Source: Ignavibacteria bacterium (GTDB taxonomy: Bacteria; Bacteroidota; Ignavibacteria; Kapaibacteriales; UBA4661). From it: a stretch of DNA of 46,757 nt. Below the pieces are notes generated by a model that saw only the letters and a list, made by a program, of their open reading frames with translations, made no database searches and had not been told where the DNA came from. The stretch covers positions 1-46,757 of the forward strand of contig JAAFIV010000036.1 of assembly GCA_013298775.1 (NCBI GenBank). Direction: 5' to 3'. Below are positions 33,981 to 42,432 of this stretch, in pieces. Position numbers and translations under genes: made by a program. Within the stretch, counting starts at the first letter, position 1. Every line of letters starts with the position of its first letter.

Positions 33981-36305
33981 ATGAGAATAACTCTGTGTTT
34001 TTTTGCCGACGCTGAATTACAAATGGTGATGCACATGCTTTCTTTTCTTTCGTGGTACCTCCACATGCCGCTTGCAGTATGGCGTTGCTGCCTTCGTGTC
34101 CCTTTATTGAACGGTATTTCTTCTTTTCTTTCTGCATGTTTACTTTCTTTCTTTGTTGGATACTGCTACGCTCAAGCCCAGACTTCATCAGCATTGCAGG
34201 ATGTTTTCCCACCTCTGCACCTTCAGCAAATACAACAACAGCAAAATATCACCCAAAACTCCTCTGTTGGTATTTCCTTAGGCAAACAATGTTTTGTATT
34301 CATAGATTCCTCCAAAACCTTGACCATTACTGATGTTTGTCGTCCTACCACGCTTAGTCGTTTTCGCCCTTCTGCTCAAGAAATTCCAAATTTTGGTTTT
34401 GCAAAACCCACATACTGGTTTGCATTTTCGCTTCGCAAGAGCGCGTCAATACTGAATGATTGGGTGTTGGAAATTGCCTATCCGCCGCTTGATTCTATCG
34501 AAATTTTTGAATTTACTTCTCAAAGTCCAGAAGCCGCATCACAACAAGGCTCGCGGCTTATTCGTCGCGCTCTTTTGGGGGACATGCTGCCTTACGCGCA
34601 TCGCTTCATGGATACGCGTACCTACGCCATTCCACTTGATTTGCGCGACACATTGCCGCATACGTTTTTTGTCCGTGTGAATACGCAAAGCTCCGTGCAA
34701 GTGCCGTTGTATCTGCATCATCACACGGGATTTAGCGAGCAGCTTTCGCGCTCGGAGCTTGCCTACGGAATCTTTTTTGGCGTTATGGCTGCGCTTATTT
34801 GCTACAATGTATTTTTATTTGTGAGTTTGCGCTCGCGGTATTACGTGTATTATATCGTGTATTTGCTGGGTGCGAGCTTGTATATTGCGGTGGTGAATGG
34901 CTTTGCCGCGCAATATCTTTGGGGGAATTTCCCTTGGTGGGCAAATTACATGAATAGTGCCGCGATTGGCGTGATGATATCTGGCGTTTCGGTCTTTGCA
35001 CGCGAATTCTTGCAAGTACGGCGATACGCACCCGTTATGGCGAAAGCCCTGATAATTTCTATGTTGGCAGGTGTTTTTGTTATTCTGAGCGGCTTTATTT
35101 TGCCCTACCGCGTGTGTGTGCAGATGAGTGTGGTGGTGAATATCCTCACGATTATTCTTCTTGTTGTGAGCGGTGCAATCGTCTGGGCGCGAGGAAATAC
35201 CAGCGTCCGCTTCTTCTTTTTGGCAGCAGCACTTTTCCTGACGGGAAATATCTTATTTGTGATGAAAACTGTCGGCATACTGCCCACAAACCCAATAACG
35301 ACGCACATTGCAGAGCTTGGCGTGATGACCGAAGGACTTCTCTTTGCCTTCGCACTCGCCGACCGCTACCGTTTAATGCGGGTTCAGAGGGAAGAGGCGC
35401 AGCAGGAAGCCTTGCGTATTGAACATGCGGCAAAGGTACAGCTTGAGGGAAAAGTCCGCGAGCGCACGGCGGAACTTGAGGCGATGAACGACGAAATGCA
35501 GCGTCAGATGGTGATTTTGAACGAACAAGCAATTGAAATTGAAATGACGAATGTCGCATTGCAGGAGAAGAATTTGCTGCTGGAGAATCTCAATCACGAA
35601 AAAAATGAGTTCATGGGAATTGCGGTGCATGACTTGAAAAATCCACTTCAAACTATCATCATGAATACATCCATGATGCGCCGCTACCGCGATAAAATGG
35701 ACAATGAGCAGCGTGATTACCTCTTCGAGCGCATCGAAGAAACGACGCGCCGTATGCACAATATCATCACCAATTTGCTTGATGCAAATGCGATTGAAAT
35801 GGGAAAAGTAGAGTTTTCACAAGAAAAGTTTCCAATATATGAGGAAATACGCGCTTTGGTAGATGATTACATTGAGAAAGCATCGGCAAAGCGCATCACT
35901 ATGAGCTTCGAGCCAGAAAACAAGGAAATATGCGTCTTTGCGGATAAGCATCGCACAATGGAAGTCATTGAAAATTTACTTTCCAATGCGGTAAAATTTT
36001 CACCCAAAGATAAGCGCATTGTCATTCGCATAGCTCCGCACTCAAGCAATGACAAGCCTTCTGGGCAAATGGTACGTATAGAAGTACAAGACGAAGGACC
36101 TGGTTTATCGGCAGAAGATAAAGCAAAACTCTTTGGCAAATTCGCTCGCCTCTCCGCACAACCAACAGGCGGCGAACACTCGACGGGACTTGGACTTTCA
36201 ATCGTCAAACGCTTTGTCGAGGCAATGAATGGCGAGATTTGGTGCGAATCCGAAGAAGGAAAAGGAGCAACGTTTGTGCTGCTGCTGCCAATGGATCGTA
36301 CTTGA
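33981..36305 (+). CDS. 7TMR-DISM sensor histidine kinase
   Basis: 774 aa from the ATG at 33981; a GTG at 33957 and ATGs at 34023-34035 are alternatives, all before the signal sequence SFLSACLLSFFVGYCYAQA. The periplasmic part (about 65-265) fits a 7TMR-DISMED2 sensor domain (KPTYWFAFSLRKS, WVLEIAYPPLDSIEIF, HTFFVRVNTQSSVQVPLYL). Seven membrane helices follow (about 270-460, starting YGIFFGVMAALICYNVFLF). A coiled-coil linker leads to HisKA (GIAVHDLKNPLQTI) and the ATPase domain (NLLSNAVKFSP, DEGPGLS, STGLGLSIVKRF). The ligand is probably a carbohydrate or other small molecule, from family knowledge only. No response regulator is adjacent. Confidence 0.93.
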   Translation: MRITLCFFADAELQMVMHMLSFLSWYLHMPLAVWRCCLRVPLLNGISSFLSACLLSFFVGYCYAQAQTSSALQDVFPPLHLQQIQQQQNITQNSSVGISLGKQCFVFIDSSKTLTITDVCRPTTLSRFRPSAQEIPNFGFAKPTYWFAFSLRKSASILNDWVLEIAYPPLDSIEIFEFTSQSPEAASQQGSRLIRRALLGDMLPYAHRFMDTRTYAIPLDLRDTLPHTFFVRVNTQSSVQVPLYLHHHTGFSEQLSRSELAYGIFFGVMAALICYNVFLFVSLRSRYYVYYIVYLLGASLYIAVVNGFAAQYLWGNFPWWANYMNSAAIGVMISGVSVFAREFLQVRRYAPVMAKALIISMLAGVFVILSGFILPYRVCVQMSVVVNILTIILLVVSGAIVWARGNTSVRFFFLAAALFLTGNILFVMKTVGILPTNPITTHIAELGVMTEGLLFAFALADRYRLMRVQREEAQQEALRIEHAAKVQLEGKVRERTAELEAMNDEMQRQMVILNEQAIEIEMTNVALQEKNLLLENLNHEKNEFMGIAVHDLKNPLQTIIMNTSMMRRYRDKMDNEQRDYLFERIEETTRRMHNIITNLLDANAIEMGKVEFSQEKFPIYEEIRALVDDYIEKASAKRITMSFEPENKEICVFADKHRTMEVIENLLSNAVKFSPKDKRIVIRIAPHSSNDKPSGQMVRIEVQDEGPGLSAEDKAKLFGKFARLSAQPTGGEHSTGLGLSIVKRFVEAMNGEIWCESEEGKGATFVLLLPMDRT

Positions 36306-36313
36306 CTCGCCAT

Positions 36314-36374
36314 ACATACACTACCCTCACACTGCTCGCGCAGCGTAGGGGCGAGCAATGTGAGGGTATGTGTA
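36314..36374. repeat. Palindromic element between convergent genes
   Basis: Imperfect inverted repeat: ACATACA, ACCCTCACA and GCTCGC on the left match GCGAGC, TGTGAGGGT and TGTGT on the right. It sits just after the 7TMR kinase stop at 36305 and could end transcription structurally, but it lacks a T-run. Confidence 0.7.
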
Positions 36375-36396
36375 CGAAGCGCAATGGCTTACAAAA

Positions 36397-36542
36397 GTAA
36401 CTCGTCAGGTGTATCCCCGTCGGGCAGCTGAAGAATACGTAAACGCTGCCTTACGGCGGGTGCGTCGCTTGTACACCACTCGCCGTAAGGCTACTGCACT
36501 TGTGATAACAGCCGCCCGACGAGATAGTACCGGACCAGTTAC
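36397..36542. repeat. Nested palindromic element, copy B (CGTCGGGCGG family)
   Basis: In reverse orientation it aligns along its whole length with copy A (15237-15375). The inner stem is a perfect 11-bp pair GCCTTACGGCG (36448-36458) with CGCCGTAAGGC (36481-36491), different in sequence from copy A's inner stem but equally paired. Outer arms are GTAACT...CCGTCGGGCAGCTG and CAGCCGCCCGACG...AGTTAC. It abuts the hslU stop codon at 36543. Confidence 0.9.
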
Positions 36543-37976
36543 TTACAAAATATATTTACTCAAATCCTGATTGCGTGCAATGCCTGTAAGCCGCTCTGTA
36601 ACAAGGTTTGCTGTGATTGTTACCGTTTTGTCGGCAACATTATCGGGCGTATTGTAGAGGATTTCTTCGAGAAGCGTTGTGAGAATGGTATGCAAGCGGC
36701 GTGCGCCGATATTGACCACTTCTTGGTTCACATACGCCGCCGTTGCTGCGATTTCTCGGATAGCAGCTTCCTCGAAGACGAGCGTCAAATCTTCCGACCC
36801 CATCAAGGCTTGATATTGTTTGATAAGCGCGTTTTCAGGAATGGTGAGAATTTTGTAGAAATCTTCTTCTTGCAAGCTCTCAAGCTCTACGCGAATCGGG
36901 AAACGACCTTGCAATTCAGGAATGAGGTCGGACGGCTTTGCCACGTGGAACGCGCCCGAAGCAATAAATAGAACGTGGTCGGTGCGGAGTGCGCCGTATT
37001 TGGTGGAAACGGTCGAACCTTCCACAATGGGCAGCAAATCACGCTGAACACCAGAACGCGACACGTCGGGACCGCCCGTACCGCCATTGGCAACAGCAAC
37101 TTTATCAATTTCATCAATAAATACAATCCCCGTATTTTCGGCACGCGTGATGGCATCGCGTGTAACAGCTTCCATATCAATCAATTTTTCTGCTTCTTCC
37201 TGCTCCAAAAGTTGGCGAGCCTCGCCGACAGTTACTTTGCGCTTTTTCGTGCGTTTCGGCATCATTCCGCCTAACATATCTTGTAAATTCATCGACATTT
37301 CATCCATGCCGATTGGTCCCAGTACCTGCATTTGCGGAGCATTGTCTTGTATTTCAATTTCAATAATGCGGTCTTCCAAATCACCGTTTTGCAGTTGAGC
37401 CAAGAATTTATCCCGTGTTCCAGCATTTTCAATTACTTCTTCGGCTTCTTCTCCATTTTCAAAACCAAAACTTCCTGCTCGGCGAACAACCGGCGGAATA
37501 AGAACGTCCAGAATGCGCATCTCTACTGCTTTGTGGGCTGCAAGGCGCACCTCTTCTTGCTTTTCAGCGCGAACAATATTCACCGCAATTTCCGCAAGGT
37601 CGCGTATCATGGATTCCACGTCGCGCCCAACATAGCCCACTTCCGTAAATTTCGTTGCTTCTACCTTCACAAACGGCGCACCAGCGAGCTTTGCCAAGCG
37701 ACGAGCAATTTCCGTTTTCCCAACGCCCGTTGGTCCAATCATAATAATGTTGTTCGGCATGATTTCATCGCGCATGGAGCCTTGTACTTGCTGCCTACGC
37801 CAGCGATTTCGGAGCGCAATCGCCACTGATTTTTTCGCATTCCCCTGACCAATAATGTATTTGTCTAATTCGGCAACAATTTCGCGCGGTGTGAGCGATT
37901 GGAGTTTCTGCTGTTGGGTGAGAGCGTCTTTGGAGAGAGTCGTTGCAAGCATCGGTGAACCTTGTGTTGTGGACAT
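36543..37976 (-). CDS. hslU: ATP-dependent protease ATPase subunit HslU
   Basis: 477 aa. AAA+ unfoldase of the HslUV protease. Residues 28-60 [33 protein letters not shown] are the standard N-terminus; Walker [10 protein letters not shown] (81-89); pore loop GYVGRDVES (114-122); an I domain rich in charged residues (about 125-270); Walker [12 protein letters not shown]; sensor and arginine-finger region [15 protein letters not shown]; and C-terminal DLSKYIL, which inserts into HslV. The peptidase gene hslV usually sits directly upstream, but here the upstream 490 bp contain repeats and no hslV is in the window. A TTG-N21-TATCTTTG promoter precedes it. Confidence 0.97.
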   Translation of the reverse strand: MSTTQGSPMLATTLSKDALTQQQKLQSLTPREIVAELDKYIIGQGNAKKSVAIALRNRWRRQQVQGSMRDEIMPNNIIMIGPTGVGKTEIARRLAKLAGAPFVKVEATKFTEVGYVGRDVESMIRDLAEIAVNIVRAEKQEEVRLAAHKAVEMRILDVLIPPVVRRAGSFGFENGEEAEEVIENAGTRDKFLAQLQNGDLEDRIIEIEIQDNAPQMQVLGPIGMDEMSMNLQDMLGGMMPKRTKKRKVTVGEARQLLEQEEAEKLIDMEAVTRDAITRAENTGIVFIDEIDKVAVANGGTGGPDVSRSGVQRDLLPIVEGSTVSTKYGALRTDHVLFIASGAFHVAKPSDLIPELQGRFPIRVELESLQEEDFYKILTIPENALIKQYQALMGSEDLTLVFEEAAIREIAATAAYVNQEVVNIGARRLHTILTTLLEEILYNTPDNVADKTVTITANLVTERLTGIARNQDLSKYIL

Positions 37977-38039
37977 ACGGTTATATCACAAAAAATGAAA
38001 AGGAATATCACTATCTCAGAAAAACATCGTGAGAAGGCA

Positions 38040-38072
38040 CAAAGATACGAGAGAGTTGTTATTTCAAACAAT
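38040..38072 (-). promoter_or_regulatory. Bacteroidota-type promoter of hslU
   Basis: Minus strand: TTG (38071-38069), 21-nt spacer, TATCTTTG (38047-38040). Predicted start of transcription about 38033, some 57 nt before the ATG. Confidence 0.6.
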
Positions 38073-38164
38073 GAATTTTCAAATGATTGTTTTCGAGGAA
38101 TACGCCATCAGTCTATTTGTACAGCCCCGAATATCGTTCGTACCTTAGGACATGATTCTTAAAT

Positions 38165-38195
38165 TATGCAGTGATAATGCTCAATGTGAGCAAAG
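38165..38195. repeat. Short dispersed repeat TATGCAGTGATA, copy 1
   Basis: TATGCAGTGATA followed by ATGTGAGCAA, shared with 46554-46584. It contains the hairpin TGCTCA/TGAGCA. Confidence 0.5.
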
Positions 38196-38259
38196 AACGC
38201 GGACATGAGGACTTGAGAGGATGTTAAGGAATGGTAAAAAATTAAGTGTTAAAGTCAAT

Positions 38260-38337
38260 AGTGGCACAGACATTCTTGTCTGTGTTTGTCGCTTGAAGTC
38301 CGCGCTAACACTCACAGACAAGAATGTCTGTGCCACT
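38260..38337. repeat. Dispersed CACAGACA palindrome, copy 2 (perfect)
   Basis: Perfect 25-bp inverted repeat: arms 38260-38284 and 38313-38337, with a 28-bp centre. Each arm is itself a hairpin (CACAGACA/TGTCTGTG). The remaining part of the 490-bp gap before hslU holds no recognised gene apart from the possible remnant at 38361-38466. Confidence 0.9.
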
Positions 38338-38360
38338 AAATATTTCTGAAGTTCATTCAT

Positions 38361-38466
38361 TTAATTTTTGAGCCTTCCTAAGGACGGAAAAAAGTCCTCA
38401 AAATCCTGAGAGTCTGGGACCTCGTCCGCGTGCCAATAATCGTTGCTTATTGGAAGAATCGTGTAC
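38361..38466 (-). other. Possible gene remnant downstream of the histidine phosphatase gene
   Basis: Minus-strand frame continuing past the phosphatase stop in another phase reads RYTILPISNDYWHADEVP then DSQDFEDFFPSLGRLKN before a stop. The composition is protein-like (aromatic and acidic, no rare-codon runs), but there is no start. It may be the tail of a lost gene or chance. Confidence 0.2.
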
Positions 38467-39087
38467 CTAGCGATTGACAAAAAGCAGCGAGATATGCCGC
38501 CCTTGAGCGCGAATTCCCGTAATACTGCCATAGTCAATTTCCAACGAAAAAGCCTTTTGAAGCGGCATTTCGAGCAATCGCGCAAGAATACCACGAATAA
38601 CGCCAGAATGACAGACCAGTAGCAATGGCTCGCCATTCGTTGCCTCTTGTTCGCTATATTCGTAGAAGGCAGTTGTGGTGCGGTCTGCAAGCTCGCGGAA
38701 GTTTTCGCCGCCTTCGGGACGAATGTTTACGTAATCGCGCATCCACGCGTTCAGGACAAATTCTTCAATCTCGCTCCATTGCTGCATTTCCCACACGCCA
38801 AAATTCATTTCTTTCAGGCGGTCATCAGTCTGAATGCGTGATATTTGCTTGCCTTGCAGCCCTTGTTCAAGTTCTTGAGCAAGCAGAAAGCAGCGTTGGA
38901 GCGGGCTGGAGACAATGCGTGCAGAGGCAAGATTTTCTGCGCTCTCAAGAGCGGTTAGTTTCGCCAGTGTTTGCGCGGCTTCCGCTTGAAACGATGCTGC
39001 TACGCCAATGTCCGACTGCCCGTAGCAAACGCCTTTCGGAATGTCGGGCTTAGTATGGCGAATAAGGTATATGGTGCGAGATTTCAT
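38467..39087 (-). CDS. Histidine phosphatase family protein (alpha-ribazole phosphatase-like)
   Basis: 206 aa. The phosphohistidine motif is LIRHTKPDIPKGVCYGQSD (R10, H11), the C-Y-G-Q-S/T-D extension being typical of alpha-ribazole-phosphate phosphatases (CobC/PhpB type). SSPLQRCFLLAQEL supplies the second arginine, LKEMNFGVWE the catalytic acid region and LLVCHSGVIRGILARLLE the second histidine. CobC-type enzymes act in the last steps of cobalamin assembly, but no other cobalamin gene is present here, so the substrate is open. The gene ends in the repeat-rich region upstream of hslU. Confidence 0.8.
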   Translation of the reverse strand: MKSRTIYLIRHTKPDIPKGVCYGQSDIGVAASFQAEAAQTLAKLTALESAENLASARIVSSPLQRCFLLAQELEQGLQGKQISRIQTDDRLKEMNFGVWEMQQWSEIEEFVLNAWMRDYVNIRPEGGENFRELADRTTTAFYEYSEQEATNGEPLLLVCHSGVIRGILARLLEMPLQKAFSLEIDYGSITGIRAQGRHISLLFVNR

Positions 39088-39131
39088 GCGGTGTTTGGTG
39101 ATTATTTGTCAAGAATAGAGATTCGTAATTT

Positions 39132-39176
39132 CGTAAAAAAAAACGCGCACCGTCGGTGTTTCGACGATGCGCGTTT
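39132..39176 (-). terminator. Hairpin terminator (minus strand) after the ECF sigma gene
   Basis: A 15-bp stem with one mismatch (39141-39155 with 39162-39176, AAACGCGCACCGTCG/CGACGATGCGCGTTT). On the minus strand it is followed by a run of T. It lies in the 297-bp gap after the sigma factor gene and before the phosphatase gene. Confidence 0.8.
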
Positions 39177-39384
39177 ACTCTTTTCGTTGTGGTTTCGTAC
39201 CCTAGTGGTGTGGTAAATCGTGCCGAAGATGTATTTCAAACCTAGGTTGAAATAAAGACATTTCGTGCTAAGGAAAGGTGAGAGAATTCGCAAGAATCGT
39301 ATCGGAGGAATTGTTTGGTTCTTGGAATATGTTCTGGGAATAGGATTCTGGGAATAAAATTCTGGGAAGATGGTCGAAGAAAAC

Positions 39385-39933
39385 TTATCGTGCGAAATCG
39401 TAATGTTCTTGCAAACTTTTGCGTAAGTGCAAGACGGCATAGCGTTTCCGCGCAAGCAGCGTATTGATATTTACGCCTGTTTCGTCGGCGATTTGTCGAA
39501 AGGAAATGCCTTCGAGTTCATTCTTGACGAAAATTTCACGCTGTTCGGCGGGGAGTTCGTCGAGAGCTTTCAAGATAGCATCCCAAATAGTTTCCCGCAT
39601 CAGAAGTGCGTCCGGACCTGCGGTGTAGTCCATGATTAAACTTTCAAAGTTATCGCTTCCTTCGTCGGATTGCGGAAATTGCATATCCGTAAAAGATTCA
39701 GTGCGCTTTTTGCGGTAGGAATCAATGATGCGATTACGCACCGAAGTAAATACCCAAGAAGCAAGATTTTCAATCGGCTTCGAGACATTCTGCGAAGCTG
39801 CCAATACGTTTGCAAACACATCTTGTAAAATATCTTCCGCTTCCTCTGCCGAACGAACGCGCTGACGGATAAATCCTAAAAACTTCTTACGGTCCGTTCT
39901 GAACAGATGCTCAATCTGCATGGCTAAATCCAT
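39385..39933 (-). CDS. RNA polymerase sigma factor, ECF subfamily
   Basis: 182 aa. Region 2: FLGFIRQRVRSAEEAEDILQDVFANVLAA and WVFTSVRNRIIDSYRKKR (core-binding and -10 recognition). Region 4: LDELPAEQREIFVKNELEGISFRQIADETGVNINTLLARKRYAVLHLR (helix-turn-helix for -35). No anti-sigma gene lies next to it; the membrane protein at 42433 is a weak candidate but is 2.5 kb away on the other strand. The stimulus is unknown. Confidence 0.93.
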   Translation of the reverse strand: MDLAMQIEHLFRTDRKKFLGFIRQRVRSAEEAEDILQDVFANVLAASQNVSKPIENLASWVFTSVRNRIIDSYRKKRTESFTDMQFPQSDEGSDNFESLIMDYTAGPDALLMRETIWDAILKALDELPAEQREIFVKNELEGISFRQIADETGVNINTLLARKRYAVLHLRKSLQEHYDFAR

Positions 39934-39965
39934 TGCTATCTCCGAAAAGAAATTGTATAAATGCC

Positions 39966-39994
39966 GAACTATCTTGTGAACGAAGAACTATCTT
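39966..39994. promoter_or_regulatory. Direct repeat GAACTATCTT upstream of the ECF gene
   Basis: GAACTATCTT at 39966-39975 and again at 39985-39994, 19 bp apart, just upstream of the sigma factor gene. GAAC cores are common in ECF -35 elements, so autoregulation is possible but unproven. The rest of the 327-bp divergent gap (39934-40260) is AT-rich with nothing else recognised. Confidence 0.3.
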
Positions 39995-40260
39995 CATATA
40001 CGCCTAAACATGTCGGATTTGCCTAAAGTTCCAAATAAAATGAAAAAAAATGTAAATGGTCAAAATTTGTGTAGGGCGGAAATTTTGCCTTGCTTTTATA
40101 GGTTAAACGCTTTTCATATCCTAAAAGTTCCAAGTTACATTAGAATTTTTGATTTCTTTCACTTTCTTTTTCCCAACTGCATATTATTTTCACAAAAAAT
40201 GGTTAAGTTACGCTCGCCGTCAAAAATACATCCTTTTTATGTTCTTGTTTTGTAGATTTC

Positions 40261-41106
40261 ATGCGCTTTTGGAGTAAGTATTCTCGAATCATGCAGCAAA
40301 AAAATATGCCACTGTGTGTTGGCTTAGATACTGCGGTGGAAATGCTCCCCACAATGCTGAAAGAACGCGCCACAACTGATGCTGCGATTACCGATGCACT
40401 ACTGGAATTTAATCGCGCTATCATTGAAGCAACCCACGATGTGACGGCAGCATACAAGCTCAATCTCGCATTCTACGAGCAATATGGCGCGGCAGGATGG
40501 CTGGCATTCGAGAAAACACTCGCCTATGTTCCCGATGATTGCTTGATAATTGCCGATGCCAAACGTGGCGATATTGGCAATACCTCTAAAGCATACGCCA
40601 AAGCCTTCTTTGAACGCTACGCGTGCGACGCGCTCACGGTCGCGCCGTACATGGGCAAAGATTCGGTTTTGCCTTTTTTAGAGTACACCGATAACATGAC
40701 CTTCGTTCTCGCGCTCACGTCCAATGCGGGTTCTGCGGATTTTCAGCGTTTACATGCGTCGGACTTTTCTGGTGAATCATCAAAGGAAAAATCTGCTCAA
40801 GAATTGTACAAACACGTGATTCAATCAAGCCTTTCGTGGCTTCCCGAACCGAGTGCGCGAAATTGTGGTTTTGTCGTTGGCGCGACGCACCCCGCAGAAC
40901 TTGCAGCAATTCGCACCATGATTCCAAACGAAATGTTGCTGATTCCAGGCATTGGCGCACAAGGCGGCGACCTCGCCTCTACGCTTCGCGCGAATAACGG
41001 CGCACCGTGTCTCATCAATTCCTCACGGGCAATTATTTATGCTTCTGCGGGTAAGGATTTCGCCGAAGCCGCCCGTAAAGCCGCCGAGAACTTTTTGAAT
41101 GGATAA
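40261..41106 (+). CDS. pyrF: Orotidine 5'-phosphate decarboxylase (type 2)
   Basis: 281 aa. Converts OMP to UMP in pyrimidine synthesis. CVGLDT at 19-24, AAYKLNLAFYEQYG, and the catalytic signature IADAKRGDIGNTS with D99, K101 and D104; then DALTVAPYMGKDSV, FVVGATHPAEL and LLIPGIGAQGGD, with R in SSRAIIYAS binding phosphate. Length and motif spacing fit the longer type 2 enzymes of Bacteroidota and Actinobacteria rather than the 230-aa type 1. A single gene with no other pyr gene nearby; it is followed by palindromic repeats. Confidence 0.96.
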   Translation: MRFWSKYSRIMQQKNMPLCVGLDTAVEMLPTMLKERATTDAAITDALLEFNRAIIEATHDVTAAYKLNLAFYEQYGAAGWLAFEKTLAYVPDDCLIIADAKRGDIGNTSKAYAKAFFERYACDALTVAPYMGKDSVLPFLEYTDNMTFVLALTSNAGSADFQRLHASDFSGESSKEKSAQELYKHVIQSSLSWLPEPSARNCGFVVGATHPAELAAIRTMIPNEMLLIPGIGAQGGDLASTLRANNGAPCLINSSRAIIYASAGKDFAEAARKAAENFLNG

Positions 41107-41133
41107 TCAGTTTGTACACGATAATATTCTTTA

Positions 41134-41275
41134 CTCACCTTACGCACAAGCCCCTCACCCAACCCTCTCCCAGAGGGAGAGGGCTTCAGATCTGGTCTCC
41201 ATCAACCCTCGCCCTCTGGGAGAGGGTCTCGCGCAGCGAGGGGTGAGGGCAGCGCGAGGGTGTGCGTAAGGTGAG
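41134..41275. repeat. Long palindromic element with CCCTCTCCC core
   Basis: The outer 15-bp arms CTCACCTTACGCACA (41134-41148) and TGTGCGTAAGGTGAG (41261-41275) are perfect complements. Inside are ACCCTCTCCCAGAGGGAGAGG and CCCTCTGGGAGAGGGT. With the next element it fills the 368-bp gap after pyrF. Confidence 0.88.
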
Positions 41276-41295
41276 TTCTTTAATATTCTTTCAAT

Positions 41296-41385
41296 AGTGG
41301 CACAGACATTCTTGTCTGTGAGTGGTGGTGCGGTGTTCAAGCGCAAAACACAGACAAGAATGTCTGTGCCACCGAAGCCTGATAT
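41296..41385. repeat. Dispersed CACAGACA palindrome, copy 3
   Basis: The left arm 41296-41320 and right arm 41349-41372 pair perfectly over 24 bp and match copy 2. It is followed by CGAAGCCTGATATT, a tail also seen (with changes) in copy 1 and in the TonB receptor gene. Confidence 0.9.
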
Positions 41386-41474
41386 TATCTGCCATTGAGA
41401 GATTTTATCGTGTATCAAATGGATAACGTTTGAATTAACACTGCTTTTTATTTTTTCACTAGCCGCTTCCACCC

Positions 41475-42398
41475 ATGTCGCAATTAGCTACTTTCCTTGA
41501 AAATCTGCGCGGAGATTCCCGCATTGCAGCTTACTCGCCGCTTCAACTCAAGCAAGCAGTTATTATGAAGATTTTGCATTTGCTTGGTTGGGATGCCTTC
41601 GACCTCAATAAAGTGCAGGCAGACCATCTCGTTGGCGGCGTAACGATTGACTACGCCTTACAAACACCAAGTAATGGCATGGTTTTTCTTCATTTAGTGA
41701 TGCCCTTAGAAGAAAGCACCCACGACACGCAGGATAAAATCCTCAAGCTCGCGGCTGCCGAAAATGCCCGCATCGCTGTATTGACAGATGGTGTACGGTG
41801 GTCGTTCTTCTCCCCGCACCAACGCGGCACGTTTAACGATAAAGAATTTGCTCATGTCAATCTCTTAGAGCAAGCTCCTGAAGACGTAGAACAAGTATTG
41901 AAGCACTTCCTGACCTATCGTATTGCCGTTTCGGGAACAGCCTTTACTCGTGCGGAGAAAATCTGCGCCGACCGCGTGAAAAAGAAAAGTAGCAATATTT
42001 CAACGGCTCAATGGCAAGCATGGACGAGCATTTTGCAGCAATTTGGCGACGCATTCACCGAGCTGACCGCCGTAGAAGCGACACGTAAAGGCACACCCAT
42101 TTCGGTTGAAGAAGCACAAAAGTTTTTTGCGAAATTCACCTCGCTCACCAGCAGCGAAGGCGCACAGGCAAAGAAAATGAAGTACGAAGGCTTCAACATC
42201 GCAGCAGCACAGGCGTGGACAGAACTTATGCGCCAACTAGAAGCATTGTTTGTGGAGTTAATGATTATGGAAATTGAGAAAGCGCACGACTTCAAGCCCG
42301 AAAAAGAAACCGTTCTTCAATTCCTCCATAATGCCGATACGCTTCACACGCAAGCAACCGCGCAAGCCAGCTCCAAACGAGCAAAAGCGGAAGCATAA
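41475..42398 (+). CDS. HsdR N-terminal-like protein with degenerate nuclease site
   Basis: 307 aa. The first 170 residues follow the layout of the type I restriction R-subunit N-terminal domain: FDLNKVQADHLVGGVTIDYAL (D59), a strand, and IAVLTDGVRWSFF. The expected E-x-K strand reads VFLHLVMP, with H73 and V75 in place of E and K, so nuclease activity is probably lost. The C-terminal half is helical and charged (for example KICADRVKKKSSNIS, EIEKAHDFKPEKETVLQF). No hsdM or hsdS gene is nearby. The fold assignment is moderate; the present role is unknown. Confidence 0.6.
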   Translation: MSQLATFLENLRGDSRIAAYSPLQLKQAVIMKILHLLGWDAFDLNKVQADHLVGGVTIDYALQTPSNGMVFLHLVMPLEESTHDTQDKILKLAAAENARIAVLTDGVRWSFFSPHQRGTFNDKEFAHVNLLEQAPEDVEQVLKHFLTYRIAVSGTAFTRAEKICADRVKKKSSNISTAQWQAWTSILQQFGDAFTELTAVEATRKGTPISVEEAQKFFAKFTSLTSSEGAQAKKMKYEGFNIAAAQAWTELMRQLEALFVELMIMEIEKAHDFKPEKETVLQFLHNADTLHTQATAQASSKRAKAEA

Positions 42399-42432
42399 AC
42401 CTGAACAATATTGAATAGTATTGAACAATATT

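Noticed and set aside
34023-36305. Later start for the 7TMR kinase
   Set aside because: Not excluded; ATGs at 34023-34035 also keep the signal sequence. 33981 was kept as the longer ATG start.
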